Positions 37,580 through 45,986 are shown, numbered from the stretch's first letter. The stretch is DNA of 64,000 nt from Stenotrophomonas maltophilia (GCF_039555535.1 NZ_CP154630.1:1997001-2061000), one strand, 5' to 3'. Notes: generated by a model not told the origin, from the letters alone. Made by a program: numbers and translations.

Positions 37580-37701
37580 TTGAACATTTCACTTCTGGAT
37601 ACCGAGGCCGACTTCTACCATGCAGGACGGGGGCCGGCAATGCCCGGCTGTTGCTACCGTCACGCTGCGTTCCGTGGCGACGGACATGAGGAGACACTGC
37701 C

Positions 37702-38403
37702 ATGCGCTTCCGTCGTTCCCTTCGCTGGCCCGCACCTATGGCGCGCATGCTGCTGCTATGCCTTCTGGCCATGGTCACCCCTGCCTGCACTGCGACCCCC
37801 AAGGCTGATGGGGGGATCCGACTGCGCGATGCCGCCAGCCGTGGCGACGCCGATGCCGTACGCGAGGCGATCGAGCAGGGGGCCGATCTGGAGGCGCGTG
37901 ACGGCCAGGGCCGCTCCGCGTTGTTACTGGCGACCCATGGCAACCACGTGGATGCCGCGCGCGAGTTGATCGAGGCCGGTGCCGACGTCAACGCCAAGGA
38001 TGCGCTGCAGGACAGCGCCTACCTGTACGCCGGCGCGCGTGGCCTTGACGAGATCCTGGCGATGACCCTGGCGCATGGTGCCGATCTTCGCAGCACCAAC
38101 CGCTATGGCGGAACCGCGCTGATTCCCGCCGCCGAGCGCGGCCATGTCGCCACCGTGCGCACGCTGCTGCGGGCCGGCGTGGCGGTGGACCATGTCAACC
38201 GCCTGCACTGGACCGCGCTGCTGGAAGCGATCCTGCTCGGCGACGGCGGTGCGCGCCATGCACAGATCGTGCAGCTGCTGCTGGAGGCCGGTGCCGACCC
38301 GGAGCTGGCCGACGGTGATGGCGTTACACCGCTGGCCCATGCCCGTCAGCGCGGCTATACCGACATTGAAACGCTGCTGCGCCAGCACGGCGCAACGCGC
38401 TGA
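37702..38403 (+). CDS. Exported ankyrin-repeat protein
   Basis: A 233-residue protein with an N-terminal hydrophobic export signal (MARMLLLCLLAMVTPAC) after a basic stretch and about five ankyrin repeats from residue 40 on, for example LRDAASRGDADAVREAIEQG, ALLLATHGNHVDAARELIEAG and IVQLLLEAGADPELADGDGV. GAGGAG precedes the ATG. Ankyrin repeats mediate protein contacts; an exported location suggests a periplasmic partner. It is 52 bases upstream of a secreted amidohydrolase gene on the same strand, which may be co-transcribed. Confidence 0.85.
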   Translation: MRFRRSLRWPAPMARMLLLCLLAMVTPACTATPKADGGIRLRDAASRGDADAVREAIEQGADLEARDGQGRSALLLATHGNHVDAARELIEAGADVNAKDALQDSAYLYAGARGLDEILAMTLAHGADLRSTNRYGGTALIPAAERGHVATVRTLLRAGVAVDHVNRLHWTALLEAILLGDGGARHAQIVQLLLEAGADPELADGDGVTPLAHARQRGYTDIETLLRQHGATR

Positions 38404-38455
38404 TAGAGAGCCCCTTCCACCCCGCACGCTGGTCGTGCCCACCAGGATGCTGTCC

Positions 38456-39913
38456 ATGTTCCGTTCCCGTCCGTTGTCCCTCGCCATCCTTCTTGCGGTG
38501 GCACCGCTGTCGGCTTCTGCCGCCGAGCGCGCCGACCTGTTGATCCGCAACGCCACCGTGGTCGATGTCGAGCACGCCAGCACCGTGGCCGGGCAGAGTG
38601 TGGTGATCCGTGGCGAGGACATCGTCGCCGTCGGCCCGGACGCGCAGCTGCGCAGCCAGTGGAGCGCCGCCCGCCAGATCGACGCCAAGGGCAAGTACCT
38701 GATCCCCGGCCTGTGGGACATGCATGTGCACTTCGGTGGTGGCCCGGCGCTGATCGAGGAGAACAAGGCGCTGCTGCCGCTGTACATCGCGCACGGCATC
38801 ACCACCGTGCGTGACTGCTCAGGCGACCTGCCCGGGCAGGTGCTGCAGTGGCGTGGCGAGATCGCCAAGGGCACGCTGTTCGGCCCGCGCCTGCTCAGTT
38901 CGGGCGCGAAGATCGAAGGCATCAAGCCGGTCTGGAAGGGCACCATCGAGGTGGGCAGTGAGGCCGATGTCGACAAGGCCATCACTCGCCTGCAGCACGA
39001 CAAGGTCGACTTCGTGAAGATCACCGACAGCACGCTGAAGCCGGAACTGTTCCTGTACTCGGCCAGTGCGGCGCGCAAGGCGGGCTTCAAGGCGTCGGGC
39101 CATATTCCGATGGCGTTGACGGTGGAGCAGGCGGTCGATGCCGGCCTGGCTTCGATCGAGCACCTGGACTACGCGTTCAAGGCCGGCAGCAGGGACGAGG
39201 CGCAGATCGCCGCCGACTTCGGCGCCGGCCGCATCGACCGCGCCGAAGCCAACCGCCGCCTCGACGCCAGCTTCGACCGGGACACCGCGATGCACGCCTA
39301 CCGTGATTTCGCCAAGCGCGGCGTGTTCGTAACCCCGACCCTCAACGGTGGCCGCATCCTGGATTTCCTTGACCAGGACGACCATGCCAACGATCCGTAC
39401 CTGGCCTACATCGGTCCGGGCCTGCGCGCGACCTACCAGTGGCGCGTGGACCGTGCAGCGAAGGCGACGCCGGCACAGATCGAAGCGCGCCACGCGCAGT
39501 ACCACCAGGTAGCGGCCGTGCTGCCGTTGCTGCAGGAGGCGGGCGTGACGATCATTGCCGGCACCGATGCGGGCTTCCTCAACTCGTTCAACTTCCCGGG
39601 CATCGCCCTGCACCAGGAACTGCAGCTGTTCGTGAAGGAAGGGCTGAGCGCGCCGCAGGCATTGTCGGCGGCGACCCGTTCCGGACCGGCCTGGTTCGGC
39701 CAGATGGACCGCTATGGTGGTGTCGCGCAGGGCAAGGCTGCCGACCTGGTACTGCTGACCGCCAACCCGCTGCAGGACATCGCCGCCACCGAGAAGATCG
39801 ACAGCGTGATCCTGCGCGGCAACGTGTATGACCGCGCCGCGCTGGACAGGATGCTGGCTGATACCAAGGCCAAGGTGGCCGCGTGGAATGCCGAGGCTGC
39901 CAAGGCCAACTGA
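38456..39913 (+). CDS. Secreted amidohydrolase, imidazolonepropionase/prolidase-like
   Basis: A 485-residue exported metal-dependent hydrolase. The signal peptide spans MFRSRPLSLAILLAVAPLSASA. The binuclear metal site of the superfamily is visible: WDMHVHFGG (HxH), DFVKITDSTL (candidate carboxylated lysine), ASGHIPMAL, ASIEHLDYAF and AGTDAGFLN (catalytic Asp). Related enzymes hydrolyse Xaa-Pro or Xaa-Arg/Lys dipeptides and their acylated forms. I start at 38456, nine bases after AGGA, rather than the ATG nine bases upstream. A large palindrome directly after the stop probably ends the transcript. Confidence 0.87.
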   Translation: MFRSRPLSLAILLAVAPLSASAAERADLLIRNATVVDVEHASTVAGQSVVIRGEDIVAVGPDAQLRSQWSAARQIDAKGKYLIPGLWDMHVHFGGGPALIEENKALLPLYIAHGITTVRDCSGDLPGQVLQWRGEIAKGTLFGPRLLSSGAKIEGIKPVWKGTIEVGSEADVDKAITRLQHDKVDFVKITDSTLKPELFLYSASAARKAGFKASGHIPMALTVEQAVDAGLASIEHLDYAFKAGSRDEAQIAADFGAGRIDRAEANRRLDASFDRDTAMHAYRDFAKRGVFVTPTLNGGRILDFLDQDDHANDPYLAYIGPGLRATYQWRVDRAAKATPAQIEARHAQYHQVAAVLPLLQEAGVTIIAGTDAGFLNSFNFPGIALHQELQLFVKEGLSAPQALSAATRSGPAWFGQMDRYGGVAQGKAADLVLLTANPLQDIAATEKIDSVILRGNVYDRAALDRMLADTKAKVAAWNAEAAKAN

Positions 39914-39919
39914 TGCCCC

Positions 39920-39960
39920 CGGGGTCGGATTCCTTTCCTTCGGAAAGGGATCCGACCCCG
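39920..39960. terminator. 41-base palindrome, probable terminator, GGGGTC-GGATCC family
   Basis: Nineteen-base arms (CGGGGTCGGATTCCTTTCC and its complement with one T/G mismatch) enclose TTC, starting six bases after the amidohydrolase stop. It is a divergent relative of the palindromes at 36593 and 45708. No clear U-tract follows. Confidence 0.6.
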
Positions 39961-40040
39961 ACCGACGCCCTTGCTTCCGGCACGGGAAGGATCGGGCATG
40001 GGCGCCTAGCATGGTGGCCGGTTCCCGTTCGACGCCGTGC

Positions 40041-41096
40041 ATGTCCGCTGCCCCCGCCTGTGTGTTGCCTGCCCCCGAAGCACCGTTGTCGTTGCCGCGC
40101 CCACGCGTGGTCATGCTGGGATTGTGGGCGCTGCTGATCGCCACCGCGGTGCCGGCGGTGCACCTGAGCCAGCAACCGGGTGGTCTGGTTCCAGCGGCGT
40201 TGTTCATCGTCGGTGCCGAGCTGCCCTGGATGCTGGCGACGCCAGCGCTGTGGGCGGCCTGCCGGCGCTGGCCCTTGCCGGGACGGCGCCCCCTGATCGG
40301 CTGGTTGTTGCTGGGCCTGCTGCTGACACCGGCATTGACTGCGCTGGGCTGGGGGCTGGGCCATCTGCTGCTGCAGCTGTGGCAGGCGCAGCCGCTGCCG
40401 TCGTCGCGCCACGTGGCCCGAGCAATCGGCGTTACCACGTTGTTCGCCTTTCCCACCTTCATCGCAGTGGCCGGTACCGGTCACGGCCTGGCGTGGTTGC
40501 AGCGGCTGAACGCGCAATCGCAGGCCCTGCGACTTGCCCGCGAGGTCGCACTGCGACAACACCTCCAGCACCATTTCCTGTTCAACGCACTCAATGCCAT
40601 CGGTGGCCTGGCGCTGCTGCGTCCACTGGCGGCGGACGCGGCCCTGGTGCAGTTGTCCTCGTTGCTGCGCGACACCCTGCAATGCCCGGCGCAACGTCCG
40701 CTGGCGGATGAGCTGGGCGCTGTACAGGATTACGTGTCCCTGCAGTCGCTGTTGCATGACGAGGCGTTGCATCTGCACCTGCAGGCCAGCGCCGAGGCCC
40801 TGCACTGGCCGGTGCCGGGGCTGCTGCTGCAGCCGCTGATCGAGAACGCCGTGCTGCATAGTGGCTGGCAGGCGGGGGATCCTCGTCTGCAGATCGAGCT
40901 GAAAGCGGAGGTGCAGGGTAGCGGGTTGGAGGTGGCCGTGTTCAATCCCTGCCTGCGTCCTGCGCGCAACGAAGGCCTCGGCAGTGGCCTGGCCACACTG
41001 CAGCGCCGGTTGGCGATGATCGGCGGCCATGTGCAGGCCGGCCACAGCGGCAGCGGCTACAGAGTCTGCCTGTTCCTGCCGGAACCGATGGCATGA
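40041..41096 (+). CDS. LytS/AlgZ-type sensor histidine kinase
   Basis: About 351 residues. The N-terminal third has four hydrophobic segments (VVMLGLWALLIATAVPAVHL, FIVGAELPWMLATPALWAAC, LIGWLLLGLLLTPALTALGW, AIGVTTLFAFPTFIAVAGTG). The cytosolic part has the His_kinase (PF06580) box LRQHLQHHFLFNALNAIGGL, with the phospho-accepting histidine, and an ATPase domain with PLIENAVLHSGW and LGSGLATLQRRLAMIGG. It signals to the LytTR regulator whose start overlaps its stop. The start is uncertain: an in-frame ATG at 40011 would add ten residues, and neither has a good ribosome-binding site. Confidence 0.87.
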   Translation: MSAAPACVLPAPEAPLSLPRPRVVMLGLWALLIATAVPAVHLSQQPGGLVPAALFIVGAELPWMLATPALWAACRRWPLPGRRPLIGWLLLGLLLTPALTALGWGLGHLLLQLWQAQPLPSSRHVARAIGVTTLFAFPTFIAVAGTGHGLAWLQRLNAQSQALRLAREVALRQHLQHHFLFNALNAIGGLALLRPLAADAALVQLSSLLRDTLQCPAQRPLADELGAVQDYVSLQSLLHDEALHLHLQASAEALHWPVPGLLLQPLIENAVLHSGWQAGDPRLQIELKAEVQGSGLEVAVFNPCLRPARNEGLGSGLATLQRRLAMIGGHVQAGHSGSGYRVCLFLPEPMA

Positions 41097-41824
41097 TGCG
41101 CCCGTTGAGCGTGCTGCTGGTGGATGACGTGGCATTGGCGCGTCACCGCCTGCGTGAGCTGCTGGCGCACATTCCGCCGGTCAGGGTCGATGCTGAAGCG
41201 GCCAGCCTGGACCAGGCACGCAAGCACCTGCAGGGGCGGCGCTTCGATCTGTTGCTGCTGGATCTGGTACTGCCCGATGGCCGCGGCTGGGAACTGCCGG
41301 CGCAGCAGCCTGCACTGGCTGCGCACACCATCTTCGTGACCGCACTGCCACAGCATGCGCTGCAGGCTTTCGAGCTGGGGGTGGCCGACTATCTGCTCAA
41401 GCCGGTCGCGCTGCCACGACTACAGGAAGCGATCACGCGGGTGCGTCGCCTGGCCGGGCTGCTCGACGATGGGCAGGCCAATACGCAGGTTCTGGCCGTG
41501 CCGGCGGTGGGTGGAACACAGTACGTACCGTTGGCGCAGATCGACTACATCGACATGGCCGGGCACTATGCGTGTGTCCACGTCGGGCAGCGCCTGCATC
41601 TGCTGCGCGAGACGATCGCGCGGTTGGCCGAGCGCCTGGCGCCGGGCGGCCTGCTGCGCGTGCATCGCTCGGTGCTGGTCAATCCGTTGCGCGTGCAGGG
41701 CGTGGTCGAGCGTCACAACGGGGATGCGCTGCTTGAGCTGGCCGGGGGCGCGCAGGTGCCGGTCAGTCGCAGCTATCGCACCGCCTTGGCGTCCGCTCTG
41801 GACGCGCGGCTGAAACACCGTTGA
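41093..41824 (+). CDS. LytTR-family response regulator
   Basis: A 243-residue regulator. The receiver domain carries Asp11, Asp12 and phospho-acceptor Asp57 (DLLLLDLVLPDGRGW) and the conserved KPV turn (YLLKPVALPRL). A LytTR DNA-binding domain (about residues 140-240) shows YIDMAGHYACVHVGQRLHLL and LLRVHRSVLVNPLRVQGV. It overlaps the kinase gene by four bases and is followed 97 bases later by a BAAT-type hydrolase gene, a possible target. Confidence 0.92.
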   Translation: MMRPLSVLLVDDVALARHRLRELLAHIPPVRVDAEAASLDQARKHLQGRRFDLLLLDLVLPDGRGWELPAQQPALAAHTIFVTALPQHALQAFELGVADYLLKPVALPRLQEAITRVRRLAGLLDDGQANTQVLAVPAVGGTQYVPLAQIDYIDMAGHYACVHVGQRLHLLRETIARLAERLAPGGLLRVHRSVLVNPLRVQGVVERHNGDALLELAGGAQVPVSRSYRTALASALDARLKHR

Positions 41825-41921
41825 GGCCAGCCGCGGCACGGTTGGCACCATCGACGCCGGTTCCTGCGGTACATGCCGCTCCCTCCGGGCACCCTCTCCC
41901 TTTTGCGGACGAGGGCAGGAC

Positions 41922-43244
41922 ATGCGGAAACGAGCGGGGTGGGGATGGTTGCTGTGTGCGCTGGCGATTCCGGCGATGGCCGATGTCCGCGTTGAGGTTG
42001 ATGACCAGCACGGGCGTGCCGATCGTATTCCGGTGATCAAGGTCGAGGGCCTTGCCGTCGCCGAGACGGTGCGCCTGCGCCTGTCGATGCAGGACAGCCG
42101 GGGCCAGCGCTGGCAGTCAGAGGCCGTGCTGCGTGCCGATCTGCGTGGCCAGGTCGATACCACCGGCAGCGGATCGGAGCAGGGCAGCTACCGGGGCATC
42201 GATGCGGGCGGACTGATCTGGTCGATGCAGCCGCAGCAGAGGCGCGCCAGTGCAATGCCGCTGAATTGGCGACGCGCGGCCGATGGCATGGGCTTCCTGC
42301 CGCAGACGTTCGAACTGGAGGTTGAGCGGGCCGGTTCGGTCGTTGCACGGCAGACCCTGCAACGTCACCTGATGCTGCCTGGGGTGCGGGTGCAACGGGT
42401 CGATATCGGCGGGCGCGAGGCGCGTCTGTACCTGCCAGCGGACAGGCCCGCCCGGACACGAGGGCCGGCGCTGGTGACGCTGGGTGGCGCGGAAGGCGGC
42501 TTCGAGGGCGGCGACCAGTACGCCGCCTGGTTGGCCAGCAACGGCTACATCGCCGTGTCGATTGCGTGGTATCGCGGGCCCGGTGTGCCCAAGGATCTGA
42601 TTGACGTGCCGCTGGAGACCGTTCGTGATGCGGTGCACTGGCTTCAGCGGCAGCCTGGCGTGGATCCGCAGCGGGTCGGTCTGCTGGGCGGTTCCTGGGG
42701 CGGGATCGCAACCATGGCCACCGCCGTCCATCTGCCCACGCTGCGCGCGGCGGTGTCCTGGGTTGGCAGCCCGGCTCCGTTCCGTGGCATTGCGCGCGAC
42801 GTTGCCCCGGCCGATTTCAGGGCCGTGGATCGCTCACCCCTGAGTTGGCAGGGCAAACCGCTGGCGTGGCTGCCGTATCGGGAGGATGTGGACTGGGGAC
42901 GGCCGGGGCCGCAGTGGGCGCCTGCATTGCAGGCGGCGATGCTGCCGATCGAAACGATCGCTGCACGGACATTGTGGGTGGGAGGCGGCGATGACCGCCT
43001 GGGCGACTCCGGCGTGATGATGGCCGTTGCCCAGCGTCGGTTGGCCGAAGCAGGGCGAGGTGATCGCGACCGGTTCCTCTACTACCCCGATGCGGGGCAT
43101 CTGATCACGCCGATTCTTCAGCCGAGCTCCCATCGCCATGACGTGGGTCCGTTCCTTGAAGTCGGGGGCACCGCCGAAGGCCATGCGCGCGCCGACCGTG
43201 AAGTGGGCCCGGCCGTGCTGGCGTTCCTGGCCGAGGCGTTGTGA
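41922..43244 (+). CDS. Exported acyl-CoA thioesterase/BAAT-type alpha/beta hydrolase
   Basis: A 440-residue protein with a signal peptide (WLLCALAIPAMADV), an N-terminal beta-sandwich like the acyl-CoA thioesterase/BAAT N-domain (about residues 25-150), and a C-terminal alpha/beta hydrolase domain. The nucleophile is Ser258 in LLGGSWGGIATM; Asp is in WVGGGDDRLGDSG and His in YYPDAGHLITPI. True BAAT enzymes use acyl-CoA; an exported version probably acts on another ester or amide, so the name is by fold only. It is convergent with a LysR gene, stops seven bases apart. Confidence 0.85.
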   Translation: MRKRAGWGWLLCALAIPAMADVRVEVDDQHGRADRIPVIKVEGLAVAETVRLRLSMQDSRGQRWQSEAVLRADLRGQVDTTGSGSEQGSYRGIDAGGLIWSMQPQQRRASAMPLNWRRAADGMGFLPQTFELEVERAGSVVARQTLQRHLMLPGVRVQRVDIGGREARLYLPADRPARTRGPALVTLGGAEGGFEGGDQYAAWLASNGYIAVSIAWYRGPGVPKDLIDVPLETVRDAVHWLQRQPGVDPQRVGLLGGSWGGIATMATAVHLPTLRAAVSWVGSPAPFRGIARDVAPADFRAVDRSPLSWQGKPLAWLPYREDVDWGRPGPQWAPALQAAMLPIETIAARTLWVGGGDDRLGDSGVMMAVAQRRLAEAGRGDRDRFLYYPDAGHLITPILQPSSHRHDVGPFLEVGGTAEGHARADREVGPAVLAFLAEAL

Positions 43245-43251
43245 GCGGGCG

Positions 43252-44181
43252 CTAATGCGTTGCCGGCCGCATGCCGTGCAACTGCGGAAGTGCGGCCTTC
43301 ATCGCTTCGATGAAGGCGCGCAGCCGTGGCGGCTGCTGGCGCGCGGCAGGAAACACGACGTGTACCGGCAGTGCCGGCGCCTGCCAGTCCGGCAGCAACT
43401 GCACCAGGCGCCCTTGTGCCAGGTCCTCGGCAACCAGCCAGGCCGAGACCACCGCCGCGCCCAGCCCGGCGCGTGCAGCCTGCTGCACCACGAACAGGTT
43501 GTCGCTGAGCAGGCGTGGGCTGATCGAAAGGGTGTGCGCACGCCCCTGCGCGTCGTGCAGCAGCAGGCGTTCGCGGTAGTAGGTGACCAGCGAGATCCAC
43601 GGTAGGGACTGCGCCTGTTCCGGCGTACTCACCGCAGTGTCCTGCACCAGCGACGGCGCCGCTACGACGATGCGCGGCACCTCGGCCAGTGGCAGTGCCA
43701 CCATGCGCGGCTCGTCGACAGGGCCCACCCGCACCGCGCAGTCGATGCCTTCTGCGATGAAATCCGGGCGACGATCTTCAAGGATCCACTCCAGGCTCAG
43801 CTGCGGGTGCTCGGCGAGGAATGCGAGCATGGTCGGCAGCAGCTGCGCCTGGCCAAAGGCGTGCGGCACCATCACCCGCAGGCGTCCGCGCAGCGTTTCT
43901 GGTTCGCCCTGGAGTTCGGCCTGCAGCGACTCCCATTCGTCGACCACGCGCTGCGCATGACGCTGGCAGCGCAGCCCGTCCTCGGTCAGTTGCAGGCCAT
44001 GGGTGGAGCGCTGCAGCAGGCGCAGGCCCAGCTGCCGCTCCAGTGCCTGCAGGCGGCGGCTGACGGTGGGCTGGGTGGTTCCCAGCTGCTCGGCTGCGGC
44101 CGACAGGCTGCCGGCATCGACGATGCGCAGGAAGGTACGCAGCAAGTCCAGGCGATCGGCGCCGGTGGCGAGGTCTGTCAT
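43252..44181 (-). CDS. LysR-family transcriptional regulator (divergent from an MFS gene)
   Basis: A 309-residue LysR protein with DNA-binding segment LRTFLRIVDAGSLSAAAEQL followed by GTTQPTVSRRLQALERQLGLRLLQRST and a complete effector domain. It is divergent from the MFS exporter gene (93 bases), and the gap holds a TGGGC-N7-GCCCA dyad close to the exporter start, consistent with local control of efflux. Confidence 0.92.
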   Translation of the reverse strand: MTDLATGADRLDLLRTFLRIVDAGSLSAAAEQLGTTQPTVSRRLQALERQLGLRLLQRSTHGLQLTEDGLRCQRHAQRVVDEWESLQAELQGEPETLRGRLRVMVPHAFGQAQLLPTMLAFLAEHPQLSLEWILEDRRPDFIAEGIDCAVRVGPVDEPRMVALPLAEVPRIVVAAPSLVQDTAVSTPEQAQSLPWISLVTYYRERLLLHDAQGRAHTLSISPRLLSDNLFVVQQAARAGLGAAVVSAWLVAEDLAQGRLVQLLPDWQAPALPVHVVFPAARQQPPRLRAFIEAMKAALPQLHGMRPATH

Positions 44182-44236
44182 GCGCAGGGCGTATGAAGGG
44201 TATGCGAATCAGCCTACTACAGACGTTGGGTGAATA

Positions 44237-44253
44237 TGGGCACGATACGCCCA
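44237..44253. promoter_or_regulatory. Candidate LysR operator upstream of the MFS gene
   Basis: Interrupted dyad TGGGC-ACGATAC-GCCCA, 21 bases before the MFS start and 55 bases from the LysR start. GC-rich five-base arms can arise by chance, so the assignment is tentative. Confidence 0.35.
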
Positions 44254-44274
44254 CTTCCTCCACCGGACTTCCCC

Positions 44275-45465
44275 ATGTCTACCCCCTCGCTGTCCGTCGC
44301 CGCACCCGCGACCGCGCCTTCCACCCCATTGGTGCTGGCGATGGCGGCCGGTGCCGGCTTCTCTGTGGCCTCGCTCTACTACAGCCAACCGATGCTGGGC
44401 CTGATCGCCCAGGATCTCGGCGCGGGGGAGCGCGCGGCCGGCCTGGTGCCGACCCTGACCCAGCTGGGGTATGCGCTGGGCATCCTGCTGCTGGCACCGT
44501 TGGGTGACCGTTTCGACCGCCGTACCCTGATCCTGTTGAAATCCGCGCTGCTGGCGCTGGCACTCGGCGCGGCAGCGATGGCCGGGCACCTGCCGGGCCT
44601 GCTGATGGCCAGCCTGCTGGTGGGGCTGATGGCCACGCTGGCGCAGGACATCGTGCCGGCCGCTGCGGTGCTGGCGCCGGATGCGCAGCGCGGGCAGATC
44701 GTCGGCCGGGTGATGACCGGCCTGTTGCTTGGCATCCTGCTGTCACGGGTGGTCAGTGGCGTGGTGGCCGAGGCGTGGGGCTGGCGTACCCAGTTCGTGC
44801 TGGCTGCGTTGTCGGTGGCGGCGATGGGCGCGGTGATGGCGCGTGCGCTGCCGCGTTTTGCACCGACCAGCACGCTGCGCTATCCGGCATTGTTGGGTTC
44901 GTTGCTGGCGTTGTGGCGCGAGCAGCCGCAGCTGCGCCGTGCGGTGGCCAGCCAGTCGTTGCTGGCGGTGGGCTTCAGCGCGTTCTGGTCGACCCTGGCG
45001 CTGATGCTGCATGCACGGTTGGGGCTGGGTAGTGCCGCAGCGGGTGCATTCGGCATCGCCGGTGCGGCCGGTGCGCTGGCCGCACCGTTCGCCGGCCGCT
45101 TCGCCGATCGATTGGGGTGCCACGCGGTGGCGCGGCTGGCGATCGCGGTGGCGCTGCTGGGTTTCGGCCTGCTGCTGGCCGAGACCTGGCTGCCGGCCGT
45201 CGCGCTGCTGCCGCTGCTGGTGGTGAGCGCGCTGCTGTTCGACTTCGGGTTCCAGTCGGCGCTGGTGGCGCACCAGACGCTGGTCTACGGCCTGGTGCCG
45301 CCGGCACGCAGTCGCCTCAATGCGCTGCTGTTCACTGGCATGTTCATCGGTATGGCGGCAGGTGGCGCGCTGGGCAGCCTGGCGCTGGCGCAGTGGGGAT
45401 GGCACGGCGTGGCCTGGCTGGCGGTGGTGTGTGCGGGCGGCAGCCTGCTGCTGCGTTTGAAGTAA
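44275..45465 (+). CDS. MFS transporter, YgaY/sugar-efflux-like
   Basis: A 396-residue major facilitator with 12 predicted helices. The first helix region reads AAGAGFSVASLYYSQPMLGL, then LGYALGILLLAPLGDRFDRR gives motif A (GDRFDRR), and ATLAQDIVPAAAVLAPDAQR with GLLLGILLSRVVSGVVAEAW follows. The C-terminal half repeats the pattern (GRFADRLGCHAV). Proteins of this type export small metabolites or drugs. LYYSQPM is characteristic of the YgaY-like group. I start at MSTPSLS rather than an upstream ATG that adds nonconserved residues. A LysR regulator is divergent. Confidence 0.88.
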   Translation: MSTPSLSVAAPATAPSTPLVLAMAAGAGFSVASLYYSQPMLGLIAQDLGAGERAAGLVPTLTQLGYALGILLLAPLGDRFDRRTLILLKSALLALALGAAAMAGHLPGLLMASLLVGLMATLAQDIVPAAAVLAPDAQRGQIVGRVMTGLLLGILLSRVVSGVVAEAWGWRTQFVLAALSVAAMGAVMARALPRFAPTSTLRYPALLGSLLALWREQPQLRRAVASQSLLAVGFSAFWSTLALMLHARLGLGSAAAGAFGIAGAAGALAAPFAGRFADRLGCHAVARLAIAVALLGFGLLLAETWLPAVALLPLLVVSALLFDFGFQSALVAHQTLVYGLVPPARSRLNALLFTGMFIGMAAGGALGSLALAQWGWHGVAWLAVVCAGGSLLLRLK

Positions 45466-45477
45466 GGGGGGGCGTTC

Positions 45478-45503
45478 GGCAGGGCTTGCAGCCCTGCACC
45501 TGC
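45478..45503 (+). repeat. Left 26-base terminal inverted repeat
   Basis: Contains the hairpin GCAGGGCTTGCAGCCCTGC and ends ACCTGC; exact reverse complement of 45987-46012. Confidence 0.92.
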
Positions 45504-45508
45504 TGGAG

Positions 45509-45550
45509 GCAACAGCAACAGCAACAGCAACAGCAACGGCACCAGCAACG
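45509..45550 (+). repeat. Hexanucleotide tandem repeat (GCAACA)n
   Basis: Four perfect GCAACA units followed by GCAACG, GCACCA and GCAACG. A shorter complementary tract (CTTGCTGTTGTTGTTGAG) lies at the other side of the region near 45942-45959. Confidence 0.85.
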
Positions 45551-45567
45551 GCGGGGTTCCTGTAGGT

Positions 45568-45671
45568 AGGCGGGATGGGTCCGGTTGCGGGGGACGCCGT
45601 GAATCCGTCCATGGAGGCTCGGTCGCGCCATCCATGGCGCTCACGCCCCCGCAACCGGACCCACCCCGCCT
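45568..45671 (-). repeat. 102-base structured palindromic element, copy A
   Basis: Read on the minus strand, the outermost 25 bases of each side (45569-45670) pair completely, with one G-T pair. Inside lie a GCGCCAT-GG-ATGGCGC hairpin and a conserved core containing CCATGGACGG and TTCACGGCGTCCC. It aligns without gaps to copy B. Confidence 0.85.
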
Positions 45672-45707
45672 TCGACAGGTTCCTGCGGTCTGTTGGAACG
45701 GCTCTTG

Positions 45708-45748
45708 GGGGTCAGATCCGTTTTCCGGAGGAAAACGGATCTGACCCC
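45708..45748. repeat. 41-base palindrome of the GGGGTCAGATCCG family
   Basis: Nineteen-base perfect arms (GGGGTCAGATCCGTTTTCC and complement) around GGA; same arms as the copy at 36593-36635 with a different loop. It lies close to the middle of the intergenic region. Confidence 0.9.
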
Positions 45749-45773
45749 TGATTGATTTCGATATGCGACAGAA

Positions 45774-45798
45774 GTGTCGACCAAGGTCGACACCTACC
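45774..45798 (-). repeat. SMAG/REP palindrome
   Basis: GTGTCGACC-AA-GGTCGACAC followed by CTACC, same as the copy at 18436-18460. Confidence 0.85.
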
Positions 45799-45821
45799 GA
45801 CAGCCGCAGGAATCTGTCAGA

Positions 45822-45923
45822 GGTGGGGCGGTGTCGGAGTGCGGGGTGTCCGCGGCATGGATGCCGCGGCCAAGCCCCCATGGACGGGTTCACGGCGTCC
45901 CCGCAGTCCGACACCGCCCCGCC
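45822..45923 (+). repeat. 102-base structured palindromic element, copy B
   Basis: Same length and layout as copy A but on the plus strand. The outer stem has 24 of 25 pairs, the inner hairpin is CCGCGGCAT-GG-ATGCCGCGG, and the core again has CCATGGACGG and TTCACGGCGTCCC. Eight outer stem pairs and one inner pair differ from copy A by compensating double changes. Confidence 0.85.
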
Positions 45924-45960
45924 ATCCCACGGAATCCATGCTCTTGCTGTTGTTGTTGAG

Positions 45961-45985
45961 GTTGCCGGCCAGCGGCCGGCACTAC
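45961..45985 (-). repeat. SMAG/REP palindrome
   Basis: GTTGCCGGCCAGCGGCCGGC then ACTAC, immediately inside the right terminal repeat. Confidence 0.82.
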
Positions 45986-45986
45986 C

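Noticed and set aside
39998..40030. Alternative starts for the LytS-like kinase
   Set aside because: ATG 39998 is out of frame. ATG 40011 is possible but has no ribosome-binding site and adds no conserved sequence, so I kept 40041 with stated doubt.
45509..45550. Hexanucleotide repeats considered as a CRISPR or coding repeat
   Set aside because: Units are six bases with no spacers and no open frame; this is a simple tandem repeat.
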